Shown here: positions 10,417 to 21,960 of the stretch, piece after piece
How positions within the stretch are numbered: position 1 is the stretch's first letter
Layout: every line of letters starts with the position of its first letter
Origin: Pleodorina starrii
Taxonomy: Eukaryota > Chlorophyta > Chlorophyceae > Chlamydomonadales > Volvocaceae
Direction of reading: 5' to 3'
NCBI GenBank assembly: GCA_030267565.1
Contig: BRXU01000001.1
Location: 620,001 to 684,000, forward strand
Length of the DNA: 64,000 nt
The notes under the pieces: generated by a model
What the model saw: the letters and a program-made list of their open reading frames with translations, nothing else
The model's database searches: none
What the model was told of the DNA's origin: nothing
Made by a program: the position numbers and the translations under genes

Positions 10417-12754
10417 TTTGATGCCGAACTATCCAGTAAAAACACTGTTGAGCAGTGGTCTTGTGAGTGAACCAAACCGGTAATGGCCCTGTCCGACACG
10501 GTACTGCGCCGTACACAACGCCTCATGTGAAATGCAGGTGAGATGCCATCTTCCAGGGTGCCGTGGACTCCTGATGTGGTGCTCCCATGCACTGCCCTCA
10601 CAGGTCTTAATTACTTGGTAGACGCACCAAACACCTACAACGGTCATAGGGGCCTGCCAGCAGGTCCCGCCCTGTCCCGCCAACCCGTTTCCGTGGCACT
10701 TTTGTGGAAAGGCAAAAACGAGCATTCCAGATGAGGTTCTCCCCCGAGACATTGTCATGCAAGCCTCTACGGTGAGCAGGGTACGTGCGCACCCAGTTCA
10801 GCATCTTGGGTCCAAGCCGTTCCAAGGAGCTGCGAAGTGCTAGCGGAAGCGGCAGTGGTTTTGCAAGCGAGCTGGCGCGGTCGACCCGGCTCACGACGCA
10901 GCTGCTCATGTAGGAATAGCGCTCCAGCTGCTCGGTCCAGAAGCAGTTGGAGTTTCGACAGCCTCCAGATTCATTACGATGCCCCGTAACAAGGTCACAC
11001 GGTTTGGCTGGTGACGACGCCTTTCACAGAAACGTGTGTCTTCCATACCCTCCATATCTTGCCTCCTTTAGTCCCCCAATACGCTCTGCCCCCACGTACG
11101 TGCCGTCGGCGTGTTGGCGGCCGGTACATGCATGCATGCCGAAGCACGCCGTAACGGCTTCGCCAAGCAGCTGCAGCCAAGGGCTGGGCCCATGCCCTAT
11201 CTTGCGCCCGACCTGGCAAACCCACACGGATCTCCTGCGGCATCACGGGTGGCCGGACATGCGCTTTGCACGTGCGCGGTGGCACGAGCCCTCGGTGGCA
11301 CAGCCAGCGGTTACCGGTAGTCCAACTGTTTCTTTCCTCCGAGCAAAGCGCCGGCAAGAATTCATTGCCTGGCTTTGTCTTGTGTACACTTGCGCTACTG
11401 TGGTTTCGAGCACACCCTTAATTCGGGCACACCCTTGATGGCGTAAGGGGCGCCCTGCTTGTGCACAAAGCAACGTCCCCCTCGCGTGTTTATGGCAGCC
11501 GCCAATACCCTCACAGGGAGTGCTGCGGCGGGGACGCGGGTGCGACTTTGCCACATCTATCTCAGAGTTGCCTAATTGGTTTATGCTGTTCCGGGAGCGA
11601 GGCTTTGGTCGTTTGGGTTTCGGCCGCTGCAGTGTCAGGTGCGGTATGCACCAGTGATCCTTTTGGGTCCACTGTAAAGCGGTTCATCCTTATTGAATTC
11701 ATGTGCTCGCTCGTGCACGTCGACGCTTTCCTGGACGTGGTTTGGACATGGCCCTTAAGGATATCCGCGAAAGGCTCTCGTGTTCGGGCTGGGGCATGCA
11801 GCCATGGCCTGCCTGGCGTGTCTGGGAAATGGCGGGAAATTGAGGTGCGAGTCGTGCTCTGTCTACCTCCGACATTGTCGCAAGGTTACATTGGAGGTGA
11901 ATGGGATTTGCAATATTGTAAGGAATTGAGGCTACGATGCTACTCCAAGAGATCCGGAAGGGGCCGAGCTGGCGGAAATACCGGAAGCACACGCCGCGAC
12001 ACACACTACACCCCTCGCCGGGATGCAGAGGGCAGCGACGTGAATCCGCAGCTTCAAGCATTTGCGAAAACTGCGACTGCTGCCTTGGCGCTGCTCGCAG
12101 CTGATGCGCTGTGGAGTATCTTCCTCAGATACTCATGAGGCCAGCCTCGAAAGACTCGAGCAACCGATACACGCGGGGAGCGAGTCTTATGAAAACGCCC
12201 GCTACGCTGGACGCACATCGCTCAGCCCATGAATTCAATTTTGAGCCCAAAATATGTCCGTTGGGATTTTTTAAAGGGCCGGCGGAAGCAACCCGGATTT
12301 ATTAAAGCCCCGGCAAGTGCGCGTGGAGGACGACGTGTGGGGAGACGTTTGAGTGAACGCCGAGTCCGCCAACAACATACCTTTTGCCATGAGTTTTCCG
12401 CTGCATAACGTGTGTGCTAGATGGGCGCACAAAGGCAGGGCTTGAACCGTTGTGCCGCAATCGGATGGCGTCTCCGCCTCAGCCGTACCTGAAATGATAC
12501 CCTCGCTCACCAATTGCCCTGCCACGGTTGCTCTTCGCTCATATACTGGCCTTTTGTCCCGCGACGACTGCCCCTAGCCTCGTTGACGGTAGGAAGCAGG
12601 CGTGCAGAAGTTTCCCTTTCACATTCATTGCTACCCGGGGAACTCCCTACCGTCACAACATAACGTTCCGCTACGGTTTGCCCTACCTAAAATGAGAATT
12701 TCAGGCGAATGACTTGCTTGGACGGCCGACCATCTAGTCAGTACGCGAGGCACT
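10417..12754. other. 2.3 kb without a supported gene
   Basis: Includes the 5' flank of the 97-residue gene and the promoter side of the next gene. One minus-strand frame (open from about 11033 to 10607) has protein-like composition (NCFWTEQLERYSYMSSCVV) but no start, acceptor or continuation that I can defend. A plus-strand frame at 11461-12138 is long but has no recognisable composition. The last 200 bp before 12755 are AT-richer and probably hold the promoter. Confidence 0.4.
11633..11687. repeat. Dispersed repeat, copy B
   Basis: Partner of 7052-7105 in the same orientation. The similarity fades into unrelated DNA on both sides. Confidence 0.6.
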
Positions 12755-15700
12755 ATGGCTAGCACGATGACCCTGCAGGAGGCCTTGGGCCATGTTGACG
12801 AACTTGCAAAAGAACTTTCTTTTTACGATGGCGGCATCTACAAACAAATTCAGGAGCAGACCGTTATCAATAAGTGCAAGGACACGTTGGAAAAGGTCAA
12901 GACTGTTCTCATGGCGAAGGAGCCAGACGGGAGCCTAAGGGCCGACAGGCTCTCAACTAGCGACTGGCGGAGGATAGCGGGGCTGATGGCTCCCCTGGCT
13001 CGGTGCTTCGCGGCGACGTCCCCTTCACCCGTCGCGCCCACCGCCAAGACCCGCCACGCCAGCTCGCAGGCGGTTGCGGCACTTGCCCTACTCTCCAGCT
13101 GCAACACAAAGTCCAAGATAATCGTCACCAGTGCGTTGGAAAACGGAGTGGTGGATGCTTTCGTCGCCACGCTGCGGAACAGCCTGCGCAACCCCGTGTC
13201 GGACAGGGTCGTTAAGGCGATGCTGTACAAGGTGCGCGAGGGGGCGTGCGCTCGATCCCCTGCCACCTTTCGCATTCCACGTCGGTGCACCGCATCCGCT
13301 CCTGACACTCCTACCCGCCCCGGGTTCTCGGTCGCCTACGTCGCTCTGCTGAGGTATCTTCTTCACTTCCTATTCCGGCCCGTGCCAGAGCCAAACGGAC
13401 GGGCGCCGCCACCCGCCACCTGCATCTTTCCACAACCCGTGCGCGCACCCTACTCGATGACGAATTTTACGCGCCGCGCAGTCTTTCCTGTGACAGCATG
13501 AAAGCTACCGCCTGCTTGGCCCGCCTCCACGCCGGCCGCGCCAGGACAGCGAATACGCTTGCAGACCCGCAGCAGGCCTTTCCGCTGCCCCACCTTCCCC
13601 TTCCCCGGCGTGGTCCCTCCCTCCCTTCCTCCCGCTCCCTGCGTCTCTTTCCACCACGGCCCCCTTCCTCCGCCAACCCACCCTCCCTTGACACCCAACG
13701 CCCACTCCCCAAACCCACCTCCCTCTCACCGTGCCCCTCAATCCCGCCCCCTTCCCTCTCATAACCCTGTCATATTCTACCCAGCCCCCTTTTCCCCCTC
13801 CACTCCTCAGCTGTCCTACTCGCCCTGTCTTACTCCACCCGCCCTCCTTCACCCCTTCACCCCGCCCACGCCCCTCCCCACCACGCCGCCCTCCCCCCAC
13901 ATCCCCCCACATCCCCCCCCGCCCCGCCCCGCCCCGCAGCTGATCGAGGCCCTGTGGGGCTTCACCCTGTACGCGACCTCCCAGCACCAGCAGGACATGG
14001 TCGCCAAGGACGTCGTCAACGTGTGCATCGACCTGGTCACGGCCTCCAGCGTGGAGACGGAGAGCAAGCTCAACGCCAGCAAGACGCTCTACAACTGCCT
14101 GGTAGCCAGCAGCCGCGCAGTCACGGAGCTGCGAACCAGCAAGGTCCAGGCACTCAATGCGCAGCTGCAGCAGCTGGCGGGGCTCATACCCGACCCGGCC
14201 AGCGCGGCGGGCCTGCTGGCCAACGGCGGCGGCGGCGGCGGTGGGGGCGGCGGCGCCAAGGCGATCAGCATGCCGGTCATGCTGTCCGCCTTCATGTCCT
14301 GGATCTGGTGTGTGGGGCCGCTGCTCCGGAGCGGGCCGGGGGGCGGTGCGGACTGCGGGCAGGATGGAAGGAGCAGGAAGGAGCAAAGCGGCAAGCTGAC
14401 ACGCTTTTGACGGGCAGGGGGCAGCAAAGATGTGATGCAGTGTAGATGATGCCGCAGCGGTGAAAACGGAGGCCGGAGGCGGGGCGAGGGGGGTTGGCCG
14501 TGGGTACGGCGGCACGGATCCCGTGGAGACGGTGCTGGGGGACGGGCTGGTGGGTGTGTGTGGGGGCAACGCAGCGGGTGCCGGGGGTGCGCATGGGAGC
14601 TCCCCGGCGGGGGTGAGTGTATTGGGATTCGTTGGGGCCGCGGAGAGACAGGAGGGCGCCCAGGGCCGCGGAACGAGGGCGTCGGGAGGTCGCTCGCTGC
14701 AGGCGATGGCGCCACGCCACATGCCGCATCGAATGGATGGAGCTCGAAGCGATGAAGATCTGCGCGCATTTGCAGCCCATCGTGTTTCCTAGTCCCAGGC
14801 CGTGTTGCATTGCCGCCAAGGGACCACCACGTCACCCTGGCCCCTGGGCTTGCCGCACCCATCCCCGAACGCACGCCCACCTGTTCCCAGACGGGTCCTT
14901 CTGCCTACGGAACGCCACAGCGACCAGGCTCACCCGCACCCAACCCCCCGTCCCGATCGGCCTCCCATCACCCACGCTCCTCCTGCCCTCCCCACAAAAC
15001 CCCACGTCCGCTCGGCGCCCCCGCCGTCGCTGTCCCCTGTCCTGCCTACCCGGTCCTCGGCACCGCCTGCACCGTCAACCACCGTTGTCCTCCGTCAACG
15101 CCGCCCCTGACCCACGGGTCGCTCGTCCCCCGCCCGGCCCTGACCCACGGGTCGCTCCTCGCCCATCTGCCCAGGTTCCTGCCCCACTACATCCTCGACC
15201 ACCTGATGGACAGCCTATCCCGCATGCTGGCCCGCCTCGTGGTGCTGGCCTGGCCGGAGGGCGCCCCGGGTATCCCGCTGCTGGAGCCAGGCCGGGAGGA
15301 GCCGCTGGCGGGGCCGCTGCAGGTGGCGCAGCTGTCCCTGCCCAACCGTGCGCTGCGCAACACGATGCAGACCCTCTTCAAAACCATCGCCTCGGGCCTG
15401 GCAGACCCGCGGCTCGTGGGCATACTGCGCGGAGCGCGGCTGCCGGCGCCGGCCGGCGCCGCTGACGCGGCGGCGGACGACGCTGCGGCGGCGGCGGCGC
15501 GTCTCGGCACTGGCCTGCCGGCGCGGCTGGTTCGTGTGGTTCGGGAGGGTAGGCCTGACGGCGTGGAGACCAAGGTGGCTCTGGAGCTGTTGGACGAGCT
15601 GTTTGCGTGCGACGCCGACGGGGGCCATCCGGAGCTGGCGGACGATGCGCTGGCGGCGGGGCTGCTGGCGTCAATGACGGAGATGGGGGTGTTGGATGCG

Positions 15701-18700
15701 CTGCGGACGGAGGCGGGGCTGCAGGGCGTGGTGGCGTTTGTCAGGTGGGTACCGGTACATGATTTAGATGACAGCCTCAAAGCCCAAAAGAGCAGGCTGA
15801 CCGGCTTGGGTGTGGGGGTGGGTGGGTGGGCTGGTATGTGTGGGCGGTGGGAGAGGTTGGAAGGGAAGGGGGCGAGGGGTTGGCGGGTGGTGGGTGGTGG
15901 GGGTGCAGGTTGGAGGACCGCGGGCGGATGGGGTTGTCCCCTTGCTTCCCGCATGTGCGCTTGGGCCGCGCTCATGCAGCCCTCCCTGCGTGATCTGCAG
16001 GGCGTGGAAGCAGAAGGGACCGGAGTGCCTCACACGCATGAGCTTCCTCACGGTTACGCATTCGCTTCCTCACCCACATCCCCCGCTCGTCGCTCAGCCG
16101 CCCACCCGCCCCTCCTTCACTTCTCCCCTGCTCCCGTATCTTTTCCAAACCTCCAAACCTCCCTGCTGCGCCGACCCAGGCTGGCGTTCAAGCTGGTTAA
16201 GCGGGCGCCCTACACGCCTGGCCTGCCCGCCCGGCTGCACGACAGCGGCGTCCCAGCCAGCGTAGCGTACCTGGCCTTCATGCCCGCCACCAGGGTATCC
16301 CTCAAACTGGAGGCGCTGCAGGTGGGGCTGGAGGCGGGGACGGGGCTTGTATTGGCGCTCGGCGGGGCAGGGCTGTGGGCTGCGGGCTGTGAGCTGTGAG
16401 CTGGGCGGGGTGGGTGTAAAGCGCACCCCCTGGCCGGGCTAGTCGCCTTGCCGTTTGTTCGCATGCTTATGCAACAGTGGGACCGGGATCTGTGAGCTGT
16501 GTCCGGCGGGACGGAGCGGGGCGGGGCGGGACTGTGGGTGGTGCGGGCCGGGGCTCTGTTTGGCTCAATGCGCGGCAGCGCGGGCCGGGTTGGTTGGTGG
16601 GGGCTGGCCGGTCGGCTGGCCTCAGGCCTGTGCTGCATAGGCCAGGACCCCTCCAACGGAGCCCCAGTTTTCCAGCTCTTTAGCGACTCCGATCGCCGGG
16701 CTGGGCTGGGTACCGTTGACGTACCAGCGCTGCCCCGGTCTCTCGATGCCGGTTGGGGCAGCCACACGGTTGGGTTGGGTCGCTCCCCGCCCGCCATCGC
16801 TGCGATTTCTATCTTTGATTAAGCCGGCCCGCCTTGTGTGCGCGCCGCACTTCCCTGCGCCGCACTCCCCTGCGTACTACCACTGTGCTGCGCTGCGCAG
16901 ACCCTTCGTGAGATTGTTCAGTTGGACACCGACATGACGGAGCACGTGGTGTCCATGAACAACTTCCCCATGGCGCTTACCAACACACTGCTGGGAGGGG
17001 ACCCGGACGGGCGGAAGCCGGTGAGCGGATGAGCGGGCTTCCCAAGCGAAGCGAAGCGGGGCTCTGAGGTTTCTGAGCGGTGTGTGTGAAGCAGGTCGAA
17101 ACCCAGGGCGCAACGGTAAGCACGGACCGAGCGAACGGCGCATACGTGTCGCTGGCTGGCGGGCTGGCTAGCTAGTTGAGTAGGGATGGGCAGGCTGGGC
17201 GGCTGGGGTGCCCTGCATGGCATTGGGCCGGGGAGGAGGGGTGCCCCCTTCTCCGTGTCGCGGGTGCTGCTGACCACAGCCATACCGGCAAGCCCACCGG
17301 TAGGTCGGCAGCTGGAGCGGCACCTGGGGCCTAGGGGCACTCCTGTGCACCGGTGCTGAGCGCGTGCACCGGTGCCCAGGAATGGGCGGCATGGGTCTGG
17401 CCACGCCTGCGGGAGCACGCAACGCCATTGCTCGCACGCCGCCTCGTTGCCTCGCAGGCGGGTCGACCGCAAACGAAGAAGAGCGGCGGCGGCTCGAGCA
17501 AGAAGAAGGGCGGCGCGGCGGCGGCGGCCGCCGCCGCCACCACGGGGGCGGCGGCGGCGGCCGCTGCTGCTGCCGCGGACATGTCTGGTCCCAACGCCGG
17601 TCGGGGCCCCAACCATCGCGACCAGATGCAGGAGGTGGCCTTCGACATTCTGACGGTGGTGCTGGATGCGGCACGGGAGAGCGACAAGGCAAGGAGGGCG
17701 GCGGGGGCGGGGCGGGGCGAGGGGTGGGAGTTGAGTCCTATTGCGGGGAGCGGGCACCTGCCTCCTCCGTCTTGCCAGCGCCTTGCCAGCCTCCCGGTTG
17801 ACGCGGCGCGACACGCTACCACCTATCACCACCACTTATCATTTCCACTCTCCGCTCTACCTCACCTCGGCCAGCCCATCCCATCCCCTCTCGTCACACC
17901 GCACCCCCCTCCCACTCCCCTCACATCACGCGCAGGTGTGGGAGACGGTCGTGGAGTCGGGCATGCTCCCCCGCCTGGTCCAGCACAGCTGCGCCTTCCC
18001 AATGCAGCCCTCCCTGCTGGCGGAGCTGCTGCTGGCAGTGGGCCTCACCTTCCGCGACCACCGCGAAGACACCGCCTCGGTGGGCGGCCTGCAGGCCGCC
18101 TGCGCGCCACACATGCTGCCGCTGCTGCTGCACGACGAGCCCGTGGTGGCGGGCGCGGCGGCGCGGGTGCTCAAGGACATTCTGCTGGACATGGCACGAT
18201 ACCGGGCCGACTCGGCGGACGTGGCGGAGGGGGATGAGATCCTGAAGGCGCTCGTGGCGGCGGGCGCCGCCATTGACAATGCCGATGCGGCAGCGGCGCG
18301 GGCGGCGGCGGCGGCCGCTGCCGCGGCGGCGGTGGCGGCCGCTGGCATGGAAGCGGTGCCGGAGGTAATGATGGCGGACGCCAGTGCGGTGGCGGGAAAG
18401 GGAGCGGAGCCCGTTAAGGCGGAGCTGGGGGCCGCGGTGGTGGTGGTGGCGGCGGCGGCGCAGCACGGGTCGGCTGGGTCGCCGGCGGCGGCGGATCTGC
18501 AGCGCAGCGCGGCGCTGGGTACCGGGGCGATGGATGTGGACGTACCTGCCGCCTCAACGGTGGCACACGACGCCCCCGCCGCAACCTCACCTGGCACCGG
18601 CGGCGGCGCAGCCGCCGCCGGCGACGCAGCCGCTGCCTCTACCGCCGCGGCTCTGGAGCCGGAGGTCCCGGAGCTGATCGACGTGACGGCGCACGGGTTG

Positions 18701-21700
18701 GGCCTCGTCTGCGCGGCGATGCAGTCCTGCATAGCGACGGTGCTGCAGCGGCCGCGAGCCGGCGCCGCGACGCCGGCGTCGGCGTCGCCGCCGGCCGGCG
18801 CCGGCGCGGCGGCGTCGGCGGCACCGGCCGTGTCCACGGCCTCGTCGCCGATGCCCGGTCCGGCGGCGGCGGCAGCCGCCGCCGCCACCGCCGCCGCCAC
18901 CTCCACCTCTGGCCCCGTCGCCATTGTGCTCGACGGCCCCGCCTACGAGTCTCTGGAGGCGCTGCTGCTGAGCTGCCGGGTGCTGGGGGAAGCCTGCTTG
19001 CAGATGCCGCCCCACGGCCTCGTGCGCCGGCACCTGGCGCGCGCGTTGGCCTACGCCAAGCCCTCGGCGGAGGAGCTGGCGGCGGCGCTGGGCGCGCTGG
19101 TGGATCCGGAGCCGGGGCACGAGCAGCTGCTTGCGGACACGCGGGAGATGCTGGCGGTGCTGGGCAAGATACCGGTGCTGGACACGGCGCTGCTGCCGAA
19201 GGTGGGGATGGGCGGGGCGGTGGGTGGGGTTTTAGAGTATAACAGTCCCAGGAAGCGACCTGGCAGGCTGATAGACGTAGTGGGATGTGCGTGTGGGGGG
19301 AGGATGGGGAGTGCAGGAGATTGTTGGATCTGGTTGCAGCGACCGGCCCCCAGGGTAGGTGCGTGGGAGGTGAAACATACGAGCTGCAGGGATGGAACCG
19401 AGGCGACGTTTGCGGACGGACCCAGCCATCGGCCGGTGGGTGGGCTGTGACGTTGGGGCTGTCGTGGCGGCTGGGTCCGTGGCTGCGGCCGCTCATGGCA
19501 GTCCTTGCGCCCAGGGTCCTTTGGGAGGCTGTGTGCGCAGTGTAGCCGCCCACTGCGTCGCACCTCACGGCCCTTGATGGCCTTCCGCCAAAAGCCGCCC
19601 ACTGGGCACCCGGCTCGTCTTGTTCACAATTGCCTCCTGTTTACTCCTACATTACTACCTCGGTCATCAGCTTGTCAGCCTATTGCCGCTGTGGACTGTC
19701 AAACCTCAACCCTGCCTCCCAACCCCCCGTCTCCGCTGCGGTAACATTTTTTACCCCCTGCCCGTACAGCCCAAGCCGGAGGAAGAGGAGGAGGCGAGGG
19801 ACATGCCGCCCGCGCCGGTGTCCAACGGCGTCGCCAGGAAAGGACGTGAGTGCGCGGAATCTCGCCAGCGCCAGCGCGACGGGGGCACTGCTCTCCCCGG
19901 CGGCGCGGCGGGCTCCAGGGGATCCCCCTGGTGGGACCAGCTGGGGGATCTCCACCCGCCGCGCGGCTGCCAGACCGCGCTCGCAGCTGCCGGGCCCTCG
20001 GATACGCTACACGCTTGCCGAAGGCACTCGCCTCCCCGGCACCTCAGCCGAGCCCCCGTGTATGGTACCACGCGCTCATGATGTTCGAAACATGCAAACC
20101 CTAGCCGGGCACGTCGCATCGCGTCGTTCCTCTGTTCGAACGTTTGGTCGTTCGTTACAGTGGCTCATGCCACAATCGTCTGCCCCGCTCCCGCTCCCCC
20201 TCAGGCCCTACCGGCAGCGGAAAGCGCGCCTCCCAGGGCAACCTGGCGGCCGACGGCACTCAGCAGCCGGGCCAGCAGCCAAACAAGCGCCAGCGCACGG
20301 CCTCAGCATCAGCCGCGGCGGCCGCCGCCGCCGTGGCGGTGGCGCCGGAGGGAACGGATGATATGGCGCCGGGAACCCTCGTGCGCGGCCGTTCCGCAAC
20401 CCTTACTGCCAGCCCTGACTGTGCGACGACGGGCAGCCCGCGTACCTCCGCGCGGCAGGCGGCAGCAGCGGCGGCGGCGGCGGCGACGGCAGCATCCGCT
20501 GCCGCCGCCGTGAACGGCGCGGCGGGGCCAGCAGATGCGCCGCCGCTGCCGCCGCCTTCGGCGGTGGCGCCGGGTGCGCCTGCCGCGGCGGCGCCGGGGG
20601 CGGGCTCGGGGCCATCGGAATGCCGCAACGGCGCGGAGGCACAGCCGCCGCCTGGTCCGCGACGAGGCTTCCCCGAGGGGCTGCCGCCGCTGCTGCCGCC
20701 GGGGAAAGGTCGAGCAGCGGCGGCGGGGGGGAGCGCCAGCGGGAACGGGGCCGCGGCGCTGGCCAGGTCGGGGTCCGAGGTGCCGGGAGCCGCCGCCGCC
20801 GGAGCCGCCGGCGCGGGCGGTGGAGGGGCTGCAGTTCCGGCGGTCCCGGCTGCGCCGCCAGTGATGGGCGGGGCTGCGGGGCTGGAGCTGCCGCTGCCCT
20901 CCGGTCTGCGCCCCGTGAAGACGCACCCTCCGGCGGCGCACGGGCAAGCGGCGCCGCGCCCCGGGGCGCTCGCCGAGTCGCCGAATGCCTCCCTGGAGAA
21001 GCGCGCAAACAGCCTGAGTGCCCCCGGCTCAGCTACGGCTGCGGCCGCTGCAGCGGCGCCGCTGCCGCCACCACCAGGCAGCGGAGCCGCCGCTGCCGCC
21101 GCCGCAACCAGCAGCGGCGGCGGCGGTGCTGACGGCGGCGCGCCCAAGGGCCGGCTCAGCGCCGCGGAGTTCCGGGCTCGCTACCTGGACATGAAGGAGC
21201 AGAACGCCAAGATGGCCTCAGAGCTGGAGCTGCTGCGGGCCGCCAAGGAGGAGGCGGAGGCGGCGCAGCGCACCACCGCAGAGGCGCTGGCGTCGCGCAC
21301 GGGGGAGCTGGCGCAGTCGCGGCAGGTGGGTTGGCGCTGTGGCGGCTGTGGCGGCCGCTGCTTGGGGCGGTCCGGGGAGGGGCGTTGGGGTCCGCGCTGG
21401 CGTGTGCGTTGCGAGGTGCGTGCCCTGACTGTGGCTGTGGAGATAGATGGGCCCCCGTGCAGCGAGGTGCGTTGTTGAGCGCCGGTCAGCCGCAGGCTCA
21501 TCGCCGCCGTGTGGCAGGGGCATCTTAACGAGCGACGCCGGGGGAGCAACTAGATGCACGGGGGGCGGGGGACGCTAGGACCGCAGCTTGGAGGGGAATA
21601 GCGGAACCCGAAGTGTCCATGCAGCTCGCGCGCTGCCGTTATTAGTCCCCGCCATGTTGCGGGTTCAGAGGCCCCCAACTAACCAGGCCAATGCACCGGG

Positions 21701-21960
21701 CCGCGGCGCCACACCGGTACGCTGCACCTCAGGAGCTGGTGGCGAAGGATGCGGAGTTGGCGAGGCGGGCTGAGGAGGCGGAGACCCTGAGGCAGCAGCT
21801 GGCGGCGGCGCGCGCGGAGCTGACGGCCGCGCGGGAGGCGGCGGCGGAGGCTACTGCGGCGGTGTCGGGGGCAACGGCGGGTCTGCGGGAGCTGGAGCAG
21901 CTGCGAGCCGAGAATGCGGAGCTGAAGGCCGAGTTAGCCAACTTGGCGGATCTGGAGTAA
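12755..21960 (+). CDS. Large helical-repeat (ARM-like) and coiled-coil protein, 1540 residues, function unknown
   Basis: Eleven exons: 12755-13231, 13940-14307, 15175-15744, 16001-16024, 16180-16321, 16901-17020, 17458-17688, 17936-19201, 19770-19845, 20205-21325, 21733-21960; every phase closes. Residues 1-570 and about 625-800 are helix-rich with ARM/HEAT-like character (e.g. ALALLSSCNTKSKIIVTSAL, LYNCLVASSRAVTELR, AELLLAVGLTF). Ala/Gly runs break this up at about 255-265, 590-610, 790-960 and 1110-1400. A basic NKRQR around residue 1117 could be a nuclear signal. The last ~130 residues form a strong coiled coil (KEQNAKMASELELLRAAKEE ... ELEQLRAENAELKAELANL). Intron 7 has a GC donor (AAG|gcaagg) and exon 4 has only 24 nt. 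The layout suggests a scaffold protein; I know no named family with it. Confidence 0.8.

Noticed and set aside
13505..14880. Minus-strand open frames of 263-405 codons
   Set aside because: Shadow frames of GC-rich exons and introns of the + strand ARM-like gene; Pro/Arg/Gly-rich with no domain.
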